Source of the DNA: Bradyrhizobium sp. cir1
GTDB lineage: Bacteria > Pseudomonadota > Alphaproteobacteria > Rhizobiales > Xanthobacteraceae
Assembly: GCF_014198245.1 (NCBI RefSeq)
Contig: NZ_JACIHE010000018.1
Location: forward strand, 119,058 to 183,057
Direction: 5' to 3'
DNA length: 64,000 nucleotides
In this document: positions 44,850 to 52,688 of the stretch, one piece after another
Numbering within the stretch: position 1 is the stretch's first letter
Layout: each line of letters opens with the position of its first letter
Notes under the pieces: generated by a model
Told to the model about the DNA's origin: nothing
The model's database searches: none
Seen by the model: only the letters and a program-made list of their open reading frames with translations
Translations under genes and position numbers: made by a program

Positions 44850-45005
44850 ATGCTGATCGGCGTCCTCGTCACCTTTCTCGTCGTCATCCTCGTGCTCTAT
44901 CTCATCAACATGCTACCGATGGACGGCCGTGCCAAGCAGATCGCGCGCGTCATCGTCATCATCATTGGCGTGGTGTCGCTGTTGAAATATTTGACGGTGT
45001 TCTAG
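44850..45005 (+). CDS. Small hydrophobic membrane protein (51 aa)
   Basis: A 51-residue ORF with an AAGGGGGG ribosome-binding site a few bases before its ATG. It consists of two membrane segments (LIGVLVTFLVVILVLYLI and IARVIVIIIGVVSLLKYL) joined by a short polar turn (NMLPMDGRAKQ). This resembles the small Thivi_2564-type membrane proteins of unknown function. It is followed by a hairpin terminator 22 bases later, which supports a real gene. Confidence 0.7.
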   Translation: MLIGVLVTFLVVILVLYLINMLPMDGRAKQIARVIVIIIGVVSLLKYLTVF

Positions 45006-45024
45006 CGGGGGTTACTGCTCCCAA

Positions 45025-45055
45025 ACAAAAAGCCCCGGCCTGAGCCGGGGCTTCG
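45025..45055. terminator. Intrinsic terminator between the 51-aa gene and csbD
   Basis: GCCCCGGC/GCCGGGGC stem with a four-base loop. The minus strand has a clear T-run (plus AACAAAAA), so it ends the csbD transcript; on plus the T-run is weak but it can also serve the small gene. Confidence 0.8.
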
Positions 45056-45068
45056 TTCATGCTGCGCT

Positions 45069-45171
45069 AAAGCATGATCCGGAAAAGTGCGAAGCGGTTT
45101 TCCGAAAAGATCATGCGTAAACACCAACCTAAAGCGCGATGACGATTCATCCAAATCTCATCGCGCTTTAG
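45069..45171. repeat. Repeat element (GATCCGGAAAAGTG type), copy 2
   Basis: Same block order as 36503-36603: ATGATCCGGAAAAGTGCGAA, TTTTCCGAAAAGATCATGC, then CTAAAGCGCGATGA with complementary TCATCGCGCTTTAG. It overlaps the last bases of csbD. Confidence 0.85.
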
Positions 45172-45374
45172 TGCAGCGACTTCAGCCAGTCGTCGACGTC
45201 CTGGCGAACCTGGTCCTTGGCCTTGCCGTAACGTTCCTGGAGCCGGCCCTCGAGCTGCTCGCGGCGGCCTTCGATCAATTTGAGATCGTCGTCAGTGAGC
45301 TTGCCCCATTTCTCCTTGGCCGATCCCTTGAACTGCTTCCAGTTTCCTTCGATCCGATTCCAGTCCATGACCAT
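45168..45374 (-). CDS. CsbD family stress protein
   Basis: A 68-residue hydrophilic, highly charged protein: MVMDWNRIEGNWKQFKGSAK, then KWGKLTDDDLKLIEGRREQL and LQERYGKAKDQVRQDVDDW. This is the CsbD-like family, induced by general or osmotic stress in other bacteria; its biochemical role is unknown. Short gene with its own terminator downstream, separated from glcB by another terminator. Confidence 0.92.
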   Translation of the reverse strand: MVMDWNRIEGNWKQFKGSAKEKWGKLTDDDLKLIEGRREQLEGRLQERYGKAKDQVRQDVDDWLKSLH

Positions 45375-45449
45375 CTCCCATGGGTTGATGGCCGGACAAC
45401 GCGAGGCGCGTGCAGCCGTTCCGTGGAGCGCCGCGACGTTTCGCCCAAC

Positions 45450-45478
45450 AAAAAAAGCCCCGGCGCAGGCCGGGGCTT
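45450..45478 (-). terminator. Intrinsic terminator after malate synthase
   Basis: GCCCCGGC/GCCGGGGC stem with a four-base loop, followed on the minus strand by seven T residues. It lies about 25 bases past the malate synthase stop. Confidence 0.9.
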
Positions 45479-45499
45479 GTGACAGTTCAGTGACTCAGC

Positions 45500-47665
45500 T
45501 CAACCCAGCGCCTTGGCCTCGCGGCGGCGCGCAGTGAGGATGTATTCGGTGTAGCCGTTCGGCTGCTCGCGTCCCCTAAAGATGAGGTCGCAGGCGGCCT
45601 TGAAGGCGACGCCGTCGAAGGCTGGCGCCATCGGCTTGTAGATTGCATCGCCCGCGTTCTGCTTGTCGACGACCACGGCCATGCGCTTCAGCGACTCCAT
45701 CACCTGCGCCTCGGTGATCACGCCCTGGTGCAGCCAGTTGGCGAGATGCTGGCTGGAGATGCGCAAGGTGGCACGGTCTTCCATCAGGCCGACATCGTGG
45801 ATGTCGGGCACCTTGGAGCAGCCGACGCCCTGGTCGATCCAGCGCACGACATAGCCCAGAATGCCTTGGCAGTTGTTGTCGATCTCCTGCTTGACGTCGT
45901 CGGGCGCCCAGTTCGACTTCGACACCGGAATGGTGAGGATGTCGGAGAGCTTTGCGCGCGGCCCGCCCTTGGTCAGCTCCTGCTGGCGCGCGATCACGTT
46001 GACCTGGTGATAGTGCAGCGCATGCAGCGTCGCGGCGGTCGGCGAGGGCACCCAGGCGGTGGTGGCGCCGGCCTGCGGATGGCCAAGCTTCTGCGCCAGC
46101 ATGTCCGCCATCTTGTCGGGGGCGGCCCACATGCCCTTGCCGATCTGGGCATGGCCGGGCAGGCCACAGGTCAGGCCCATGTCGACGTTCCAGTCCTCAT
46201 AGGCCTTGATCCAGGCCTGCGCCTTCATCTCGTTCTTGCGGATCATCGGACCCGCTTCCATCGAGGTGTGGATCTCGTCGCCGGTGCGATCGAGGAAACC
46301 GGTGTTGATGAACATGATGCGCTTGGAGGCGCGCTGGATGCAGGCCTTGAGGTTGACGGTGGTGCGCCGTTCCTCGTCCATGATGCCGACCTTGAGCGTG
46401 TTCTCGGGCAGCGAGAGCATCTTCTCGACGCGGTCGAAGATCTCGCAGGTCAGCGACACCTCGTCGGGGCCGTGCATCTTCGGCTTGACGATATAGGCAG
46501 ATCCGGTGCGGCTGTTCTTGACCTTGGAGTTGCCCTTGAGGTCGTGAATGGCAAGCAGGCCCGAGACGGCGGCGTCCAGCAGGCCTTCCGGCACTTCCTC
46601 GCCTTTTTCGTCCAGCACCGCGTCGGTGAACATGTGGTGACCGCAATTGCGCATCAACAGCAGGCTGCGGCCATGCAGCTTGAGCTCACCCTTGCCGTCA
46701 GGCGTCTTGTAGCTGCGGTCGGAATTGAGCGAACGCGTCAGCGTCTTGCCGCCCTTCTCGAAATCGGCCGACAGCGTGCCGTTCATCAGGCCGAGCGTGT
46801 TGCGGTAGACCAGCACCTTGTCCTCGGCATCGACCGCGGCAACGGAGTCCTCCATGTCGAGGATGGTCGAGACCGCAGCTTCCATGATCATGTCGGCGAC
46901 GCCGACCGGATCATCCTTGCCGATCGTGCTGCCACGATCGATCTTCACCTCGACATGCAGGCCGTTGTTGACGAGTAGGACTGCGCTTGGTGCGGCCGCA
47001 TCGCCCTGGAAGCCCGCGAACTGCGCGCCGTTCTTCAGCGCGGTCGCGTTGCCGCTTTTCAGCTTCACCGCAAGCTGGCCCGCGACGACGCTATAAGCAG
47101 TGACGTCGGTGTGGCTGCCGGTCGCGAGCGGCACAGCGGCGTCGAGGAAGGCCTTGGCCTTGGCGATCACCTTGTCGCCGCGCGCCTTGTTATAGCCCTT
47201 GCCGCTCTCGGACGGATCGTGCGGGATCGCGTCGGTGCCGTAGAAGGCGTCATAGAGCGAGCCCCAGCGCGCATTCGCCGCGTTCAGCGCGTAGCGCGCA
47301 TTGGTGAGGGGGACGACGAGCTGCGGACCGCAGATCTTGCCGATCTCCTCGTCGACATTGGCGGTCTCGACCTTCTGCGTCGCCGGCTCCGGGACGAGAT
47401 AGCCGATCTCCTTCAGGAAGGCGGTGTACGCGTCGAGGTCGAACGCCTTGCCCTTGCTCGCGCGGTGCCAGTCGTCGATCTTGGCCTGCAGCGTGTCGCG
47501 CACCGCCAGCAGCGCGCGGTTCTTCGGCCCAAGGTCCTTGATGATGGCGGCAACCCCGGCCCAGAACGCATCCGGCGCGATCCCGGTTTTCGGGGCCGCT
47601 TCCTTGGCGATGAAGTCAAACAGAACAGGGGCAATCTTCAATCCGTGGGCGTCGACGCGTTTCAT
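45500..47665 (-). CDS. glcB: Malate synthase G
   Basis: A 721-residue single-chain enzyme condensing glyoxylate with acetyl-CoA to malate (glyoxylate bypass or glycolate use). The start MKRVDAHGLKIAPVLFDF is chosen; the frame is open 168 bases further up through repeat-like DNA. Family features: MEDSVAAVDAEDKV, GRSLLLMRNCGHHMFTD, TGSAYIVKPKMHGPDEV, FINTGFLDRTGDEIHTSMEA and MGLTCGLPGHAQIGKGMW. The length matches GlcB rather than the 530-residue AceB. It stands alone; no isocitrate lyase gene is nearby. Confidence 0.96.
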   Translation of the reverse strand: MKRVDAHGLKIAPVLFDFIAKEAAPKTGIAPDAFWAGVAAIIKDLGPKNRALLAVRDTLQAKIDDWHRASKGKAFDLDAYTAFLKEIGYLVPEPATQKVETANVDEEIGKICGPQLVVPLTNARYALNAANARWGSLYDAFYGTDAIPHDPSESGKGYNKARGDKVIAKAKAFLDAAVPLATGSHTDVTAYSVVAGQLAVKLKSGNATALKNGAQFAGFQGDAAAPSAVLLVNNGLHVEVKIDRGSTIGKDDPVGVADMIMEAAVSTILDMEDSVAAVDAEDKVLVYRNTLGLMNGTLSADFEKGGKTLTRSLNSDRSYKTPDGKGELKLHGRSLLLMRNCGHHMFTDAVLDEKGEEVPEGLLDAAVSGLLAIHDLKGNSKVKNSRTGSAYIVKPKMHGPDEVSLTCEIFDRVEKMLSLPENTLKVGIMDEERRTTVNLKACIQRASKRIMFINTGFLDRTGDEIHTSMEAGPMIRKNEMKAQAWIKAYEDWNVDMGLTCGLPGHAQIGKGMWAAPDKMADMLAQKLGHPQAGATTAWVPSPTAATLHALHYHQVNVIARQQELTKGGPRAKLSDILTIPVSKSNWAPDDVKQEIDNNCQGILGYVVRWIDQGVGCSKVPDIHDVGLMEDRATLRISSQHLANWLHQGVITEAQVMESLKRMAVVVDKQNAGDAIYKPMAPAFDGVAFKAACDLIFRGREQPNGYTEYILTARRREAKALG

Positions 47666-47840
47666 GATGGGCTTTCTTGTTGGAAATGGCTGTTTTTGGC
47701 TGCTTTTGACCCGACAGCAGCAAAATGCGCCCACGAGGAGCAGCTTTCGGGACCTATTAGCCCCAAAATCGGGGCGGTGAGAAGACCCCCAGGAGTTTGT
47801 CAAAATGTCAAGGCGAGGTGGGAGCGGCCCCACGCACAGC

Positions 47841-47945
47841 TGTCATTCCCCGCGAAAGCGGGGAATCCAGTACGCCGCGGCTTCTCCGTACTCCAACGCT
47901 GTCTCTGGAATACTGGGTCGCCCGGTCAAGCCGGGCGACGACAGC
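47841..47945. repeat. Repeat element (TGTCAT-CCCGG, AATCCAGTAC type), copy 1
   Basis: About 105 bases: TGTCATTCCCCGCGAAAGCG, ATCCAGTACGCCGCGGCTTC, then TACTGGGTCGCCCGGTCAAG and GCCGGGCGACGACA. The two ends and centre pair with each other. It lies in the 297-base gap between glcB and cysNC, which otherwise holds only the upstream region of glcB. A second copy is at 62251-62355. Confidence 0.85.
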
Positions 47946-47962
47946 GGGGGGCTAGGAGAGCC

Positions 47963-49879
47963 TCAAATATTGGCGGCGAGGTCCACGGCTTCGTCGAACA
48001 GCACGCCGGTCGTCTTCAGCATCTGCTCGATCTCGTCGGCCGCCTCGGCGACCGTCCGCTTCGACGTGTCGATCACGAGCTCGGCGGCCTGCGGCGCCTC
48101 GTAGTCGTTGCCGATGCCGGTGAACGAGGCCAGCGCGCCGGCGCGCGCCTTCTTGTAATGGCCCTTGGGATCGCGCTCCTCGCAGACGCCGGCCGGCGTT
48201 GCGACGTGGATCTCGCGGAATGCGGTGTCGGCGATGCGGCGCGCGGTGGCGCGGTCTTCGCGGGCGGGCGAGACCGCGGCGACGATCGCGATGTGGCCGT
48301 TGCGGGCGAGATGCGTCGCGACCTCGGCGAGGCGGCGGATGTTCTCGCTGCGATCGGCGGCAGAGAAGCCGAGATCGCTATTGAGCCCGGCGCGCAGCGT
48401 GTCGCCGTCGAGCAGGATCGGCGAGCCGCCATTGGTGAAGAGACGCCGCTCCAGTGCCTTGGCCAGCGTCGACTTGCCCGAGGCGGGCAGGCCGGTGAGC
48501 CAGACCACGGCGCCGTTGTGCTGATAGCGCGCAGAGCGCTCGTCGGGACGGAGTGCGGATTCCACCGGCACGATGTCAACAGGCACGGCACGCTGGCCGG
48601 CATCGACCGACAGCACCAGCCCGCCACCGGCGATGCGCCCGGAGACCTCGATCACGAGACGGCCGGTGCGCGGATTCTCGGTGTAGGGATCGGTGGCAAT
48701 CGGATTCGAAAGAGAAATATCGATCTCGCCGACATGGTTGCGGCCGATCGCCTTGTTCTCGCTGCTCGAGAGCTCGCCGGGATCGACCGCCTTCTCGATC
48801 GCCACCACGGTGGCGCGGCTTTCCTTCGGCCCGCAGCGGACCAGCAGCTGGTCGCCCTTGGCGAGCGGCTTGTCGTGCAGCCAGAAAATGCGCGCGCGCA
48901 GGCGGCGCGTCTCGCGCGGCGCGGTGCCGGCGTGGGCGACGATGTCGCCGCGCTCGATGAACAATTCGCGGTCGAGCGTGATGCCGACCGAGCGGCCGGC
49001 GCCTTGCCGTCCCGCCACCGGCGTCACCGGCCAGCTCTCGACCGTCTTGATCTTCGCGATCTTGCCGGCCGGCATGATCACGATCTCGTCGCCGGCAACC
49101 AGGCTGCCGGATTCGATGCGGCCCGCGACGATGCGGCGGTCGTCGAACTTGTAGATCGCCTGCACAGGCAGCCGCAGCGCCAGCGCTTCCAGCGGCCGCG
49201 CCGGCTCGAGCCTGTCGAGCGCCTCGACCACGGTCGGGCCCTTGTACCAGCCGATGCGGTCGGTGCGCTCGGCAACGCCGTCGCCATCGCGCGCGGAGAT
49301 CGGGATCACCGCGGTCGGCGTCACGCCGAGGCCGTTGAGATGCGCGGAAATCTCGTCGCTGATGTCCTTGAAACGCTCGGCGGAGAAATCGACGCGGTCC
49401 ATCTTGTTGACGACGACAGCGACCTGCTTCACGCCGAGCAGGTGCAGGAGATAGCCGTGCCGCCGTGTCTGGTCGCGCACGCCTTCGAGCGCGTCGATGA
49501 TCAGCACCGCGCCGTCGGCCTGCGAGGCGCCGGTGATCATGTTGCGCAGGAATTCGGCGTGGCCCGGCGCGTCGATGAGGACGATGTCGCGCGAATTGGT
49601 GCGGAAGCGGATCTGCGTGGTGTCGATGGTGATGCCCTGGTCGCGCTCGGTCTGCAGCGCGTCGAGCAGGAACGACCATTCGAACGGCATGCCGCGCCGC
49701 GCGCTGACGGCTTTCAGCATTTCGAGCTTGCCGTCGGGCAGGCTGCCGGTCTCGTGCAGGAGGCGCCCGACCAGCGTCGACTTGCCGTGGTCGACATGGC
49801 CGACGATGACGATGCGGACTTGCGGACGCGTGGTGCCGTTCGGGGTCGCAGGCGAAGTAGGGGTGACGATCATGTTCAT
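47963..49879 (-). CDS. cysN: Bifunctional sulfate adenylyltransferase subunit 1 / APS kinase (CysN-CysC fusion)
   Basis: A 638-residue fusion. The N-terminal EF-Tu-like GTPase (GHVDHGKSTLVGRLLHETG, IDTTQIRFRT, DAPGHAEFLRNM, NKMDRVDF) drives ATP sulfurylase activity of CysD. The C-terminal kinase domain, with P-loop GLPASGKSTLAK and DGDTLRAGLNSDLGFSAADR, phosphorylates APS to PAPS. The start at MNMIVTPTSP gives a 19-base gap to cysD; upstream in-frame codons lie inside cysD. Rhizobial NodQ is the same fusion, but there are no nod genes here, so a housekeeping role is more likely. Confidence 0.94.
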   Translation of the reverse strand: MNMIVTPTSPATPNGTTRPQVRIVIVGHVDHGKSTLVGRLLHETGSLPDGKLEMLKAVSARRGMPFEWSFLLDALQTERDQGITIDTTQIRFRTNSRDIVLIDAPGHAEFLRNMITGASQADGAVLIIDALEGVRDQTRRHGYLLHLLGVKQVAVVVNKMDRVDFSAERFKDISDEISAHLNGLGVTPTAVIPISARDGDGVAERTDRIGWYKGPTVVEALDRLEPARPLEALALRLPVQAIYKFDDRRIVAGRIESGSLVAGDEIVIMPAGKIAKIKTVESWPVTPVAGRQGAGRSVGITLDRELFIERGDIVAHAGTAPRETRRLRARIFWLHDKPLAKGDQLLVRCGPKESRATVVAIEKAVDPGELSSSENKAIGRNHVGEIDISLSNPIATDPYTENPRTGRLVIEVSGRIAGGGLVLSVDAGQRAVPVDIVPVESALRPDERSARYQHNGAVVWLTGLPASGKSTLAKALERRLFTNGGSPILLDGDTLRAGLNSDLGFSAADRSENIRRLAEVATHLARNGHIAIVAAVSPAREDRATARRIADTAFREIHVATPAGVCEERDPKGHYKKARAGALASFTGIGNDYEAPQAAELVIDTSKRTVAEAADEIEQMLKTTGVLFDEAVDLAANI

Positions 49880-49898
49880 ATCGCGCTCGCGTCCTTGA

Positions 49899-50795
49899 TC
49901 AGAGATAGCCGGCGACGCGAAGGCGCTCGAAGGCGTCCTCGGTCTCGTGGTCGAGCGCGCGTCCGGAGCGCTCCGGCACCTTGGTCTGTTCGAGCTCAAC
50001 CAGGATCTCGTCGATGCTGGATGCTGTCGAATTCACGGGGTTGGTGATGTCCTGATCGCCCAGCGAGCGATAGCGCTTGCCCTCCTTGGCGAGATACAGC
50101 GGGATGATCGGGATATTCTCGCGCTTGGTATAGGCCCAGATGTCGGCCTCGGTCCAATGCAGGATCGGATGGATACGCAAATGTGCACCCTGCGGCGGCG
50201 AGGCGTTGAAATGGTCCCAGAACTCCGGCGGTTGATCGCGCACGTCCCAATTGCCTTCGAGCCCGCGCGGCGAGAACACGCGCTCCTTGGCGCGGGTCGC
50301 TTCCTCGTCGCGGCGGATGCCGGCGATCAGACCGTCGAAGCCGTACTTTGCGAGCGCCATCTTGAGGCCCTCGGTCTTGCGCGCGGCGGAACGGGCGGCC
50401 GGCGGCAGCGTCGGGTCGACGGCATCGATGGGCGGGCAGGGCTCGACACGCAGGTCGAGATCCCATTCCTTCCCGTAGTGATCGCGGAAGCGATACATCT
50501 CCGGAAACTTCTTGCCGGTGTCGACATGAAGGGCCGGGAACGGCATGCGGCCGAAGAACGCCTTGCGCGCCAGCCAGATCATGACGTTGGAGTCCTTGCC
50601 GAGCGACCACAGCAGGGCGATCTTCTTCAGGCGGGCGAAGGCCTCGCGAAAGATGTAGATGCTCTGCGCCTCGAGTTGGTCCAAATGGTCCATGCTCGGC
50701 GCAACATCAGCAGAAAATTCTTGCGAGCCTGAGCGGCTGACGGGGGCTGGGCGGCTCACTCCGACAACAGCGGAATCGTCCTTGAGAAGATGCAT
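49899..50795 (-). CDS. cysD: Sulfate adenylyltransferase subunit 2 CysD
   Basis: A 298-residue catalytic subunit of ATP sulfurylase (PP-loop superfamily): LLWSLGKDSNVMIWLARKA, PFPALHVDTGKKFPEMYRF, IAGIRRDEEATRAKERVFS and PILHWTEADIWAYTKRENIP. The start MHLLKDDSAVVG is preferred (GGCAGAG before it); a downstream Met 34 codons later would also keep the domain. First gene of the minus-strand pair cysD-cysNC, divergent from cysG across a 143-base AT-rich control region. Confidence 0.94.
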   Translation of the reverse strand: MHLLKDDSAVVGVSRPAPVSRSGSQEFSADVAPSMDHLDQLEAQSIYIFREAFARLKKIALLWSLGKDSNVMIWLARKAFFGRMPFPALHVDTGKKFPEMYRFRDHYGKEWDLDLRVEPCPPIDAVDPTLPPAARSAARKTEGLKMALAKYGFDGLIAGIRRDEEATRAKERVFSPRGLEGNWDVRDQPPEFWDHFNASPPQGAHLRIHPILHWTEADIWAYTKRENIPIIPLYLAKEGKRYRSLGDQDITNPVNSTASSIDEILVELEQTKVPERSGRALDHETEDAFERLRVAGYL

Positions 50796-50844
50796 CTCTG
50801 CCACTTTGCGTTTGGAGGCGAAAATTCTATAGTTGCGGTGCAGA

Positions 50845-50865
50845 AGAGAAGAAAAAATTTTCTCT
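50845..50865. promoter_or_regulatory. Inverted repeat in the cysD/cysG divergent promoter region
   Basis: AGAGAA (50845-50850) and TTCTCT (50860-50865) flank a nine-base A/T-rich spacer, in the middle of a 143-base region rich in A and T (ACATATATAGAAAATAATT follows on the cysG side). The symmetry and position suit a shared operator, for instance for a LysR-type regulator such as CysB; no regulator is identified. Confidence 0.4.
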
Positions 50866-50938
50866 TTGCGCGCTCGAAACGACACATATATAGAAAATAA
50901 TTCCAGTCAACCCCGGATGTGGGGGAAGCGAGTATCGC

Positions 50939-52363
50939 ATGCGGTTCTTGCCGGTATTTCTCGATCTGAAGGCGGGTCCGGTGGTCCTCATCGGCGCGGG
51001 TGAGCTTTTGCGCGCCAAGCTGCGCGTGCTCGCCGCTGCCGGCGCGCGCGTCCGCGTGCATGCGATCGACGGCAATCAGGAATTTGGCCTCGGCTCCGAG
51101 GACGCGGCGCGTATCGAGATCGCGGCGGGCGATCCGCTGACCGCTGATCTCGCAGGCGTCATCGCCGTGGTTTGTGCCGGCGCAGGCGACGTCGGCGTCG
51201 CGATGTCGGTGCGGGCGAAGGCGCTCGGCCTGCCCGTCAACGTCATGGACGATCTCGAGCACTCCAGCTTCATCTTCCCGGCGATCGTCGATCGCGGCGA
51301 TGTCGTGGTCGCGGTCGGCACCGGCGGCACCTCGCCGGTGGTGGCGCGCCGCGTGCGCGAGAAGATCGAGGCGCTGCTGCCGGCGCGCATCGGCGAGCTC
51401 GCCGAGTTCATCGGCAGCTTCCGCAAATCCGTCAACGAGCGCATTGCCGAGTTTCCGCTGCGCCGCCGCTTCTGGGAGCGCGTGATCGACGGCCCCATCG
51501 GCGCCGCCGTGCTCGCCGGCCGCAAGGGCGAAGCGGACGCATCGCTCAAGGCGATCTCCGATCCCTCCGAATTCGCGCGCGCCGACAAGCCGGAAGGCTC
51601 GGTCGCGCTCGTGGGCGCGGGTCCCGGCGATCCCGATCTGCTCACCATCAAGGCGCTGCGCGCACTTCAGGACGCCGACATTGTCTTCCACGACGAATTG
51701 GTCTCGCCCGAGATTCTCGACCGCATCCGCCGCGACACCACGCGCGTGCCGGTCGGCCGCCGCGTCGGCAAGCCCGGGATCGGCCAGGACGCCATCAACA
51801 AGCGCATGATCGACGCCGCGCAATCCGGCCAGCGCGTGGTGCGGCTCAAGGGTGGCGATCCCTTCGTGTTCGGCCGCGGCGGCGAAGAGGTCGAGGCGCT
51901 GCGCGCGGCGGGTGTCGCCTATTCGATCATTCCCGGCATCACTGCAGGCCTCGGCGCCGCCGCCGATTTCGAGGTGCCGCTCACCTATCGTCACGAGGCG
52001 ACCCGCATCACCTTCCTCACCGCCCACAAGGCGCGCGATGCCGAGAACGTGGATTGGTCGACGCTGACCGATAGGAAAATGACGGTCGTGGTCTACATGG
52101 GCATGACCGCAGCGCCCGCCGTGCGCGCAGGCTTGTTCGCGGCTGGCCGCTCGCCGGAGACGCCGGTCGGCGTGTTCGCCCGTGTCACGCGGCCCGATGC
52201 GCAAGGCGCGATCGGTACGCTGCGCGATCTGCCCGAGCTCGTGCGGCGGATCCAGGGCGGTCCCGCCATCCTCATCATCGGTGACGTGGTCCGGCATGCC
52301 GGCTCGCTACGCCGCCAGACACCCAAGCAAATCATCTCTGACCTATTGGATGCAGCCGAATGA
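50939..52363 (+). CDS. cysG: Siroheme synthase CysG
   Basis: A 474-residue multifunctional enzyme making siroheme for sulfite reductase. The N-terminal precorrin-2 dehydrogenase/ferrochelatase part (about 1-205: VVLIGAGELLRAKLRVLAAA, VAVGTGGTSPVVARRVREKI) is followed by uroporphyrinogen-III methyltransferase (SVALVGAGPGDPDLLTIKAL, VRLKGGDPFVFGRGGEEVEA, IPGITAGLGAAADFEVPLT). The NAD-binding motif reads GAGELL, without the usual third glycine, a common variant. It is the first gene of the plus-strand operon and overlaps the next gene by four bases. Confidence 0.94.
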   Translation: MRFLPVFLDLKAGPVVLIGAGELLRAKLRVLAAAGARVRVHAIDGNQEFGLGSEDAARIEIAAGDPLTADLAGVIAVVCAGAGDVGVAMSVRAKALGLPVNVMDDLEHSSFIFPAIVDRGDVVVAVGTGGTSPVVARRVREKIEALLPARIGELAEFIGSFRKSVNERIAEFPLRRRFWERVIDGPIGAAVLAGRKGEADASLKAISDPSEFARADKPEGSVALVGAGPGDPDLLTIKALRALQDADIVFHDELVSPEILDRIRRDTTRVPVGRRVGKPGIGQDAINKRMIDAAQSGQRVVRLKGGDPFVFGRGGEEVEALRAAGVAYSIIPGITAGLGAAADFEVPLTYRHEATRITFLTAHKARDAENVDWSTLTDRKMTVVVYMGMTAAPAVRAGLFAAGRSPETPVGVFARVTRPDAQGAIGTLRDLPELVRRIQGGPAILIIGDVVRHAGSLRRQTPKQIISDLLDAAE

Positions 52364-52677
52364 CCTCTCCGCTCGAACAGAAGAAGATCAAGATCGCCGG
52401 CCCCTCGGTCGTGACTGCCAACCGCACCTGGGACGGCATCGTGGTCTACCGCACCGCTGCCAAGGGCTGGTCTGCGGAACTCTCGGAAGCCGCGATCGTG
52501 CGCAACTCCGACGAGGCCAGGGCGTTGCTTGCGGAGTCGGTTGCCGATGACGTCGGTGCCATCGGCCCCTATATCGCTCCGGTGCAGATCGGCGAGGACG
52601 GCAAGATCCTGCCCGGCAATCTGCGCGAACAGATCCGCCGCACCGGTGTGACCATCGGACAGCCGGCCCAGGCTTAA
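52360..52677 (+). CDS. DUF2849-domain protein of the cys operon
   Basis: A 105-residue soluble protein (KIAGPSVVTANRTWDGIVVY, GWSAELSEAAIVRNSDEAR, IAPVQIGEDGKILPGNLREQ). This family of unknown function is found between cysG and the sulfite reductase gene in alphaproteobacteria. No cysteines or metal motif are seen, so it is not an obvious electron carrier. It overlaps cysG by four bases and is 11 bases before cysI, so it is translated with both. Confidence 0.88.
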   Translation: MTSPLEQKKIKIAGPSVVTANRTWDGIVVYRTAAKGWSAELSEAAIVRNSDEARALLAESVADDVGAIGPYIAPVQIGEDGKILPGNLREQIRRTGVTIGQPAQA

Positions 52678-52688
52678 GGCATTCGCTT

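Noticed and set aside
47111..50047. A 978-codon open frame on the plus strand opposite glcB and cysNC.
   Set aside because: It runs antisense across two well-supported genes and an intergenic repeat, with Arg/Asp/Ala/Val-rich low-information translation typical of shadow frames in GC-rich DNA.
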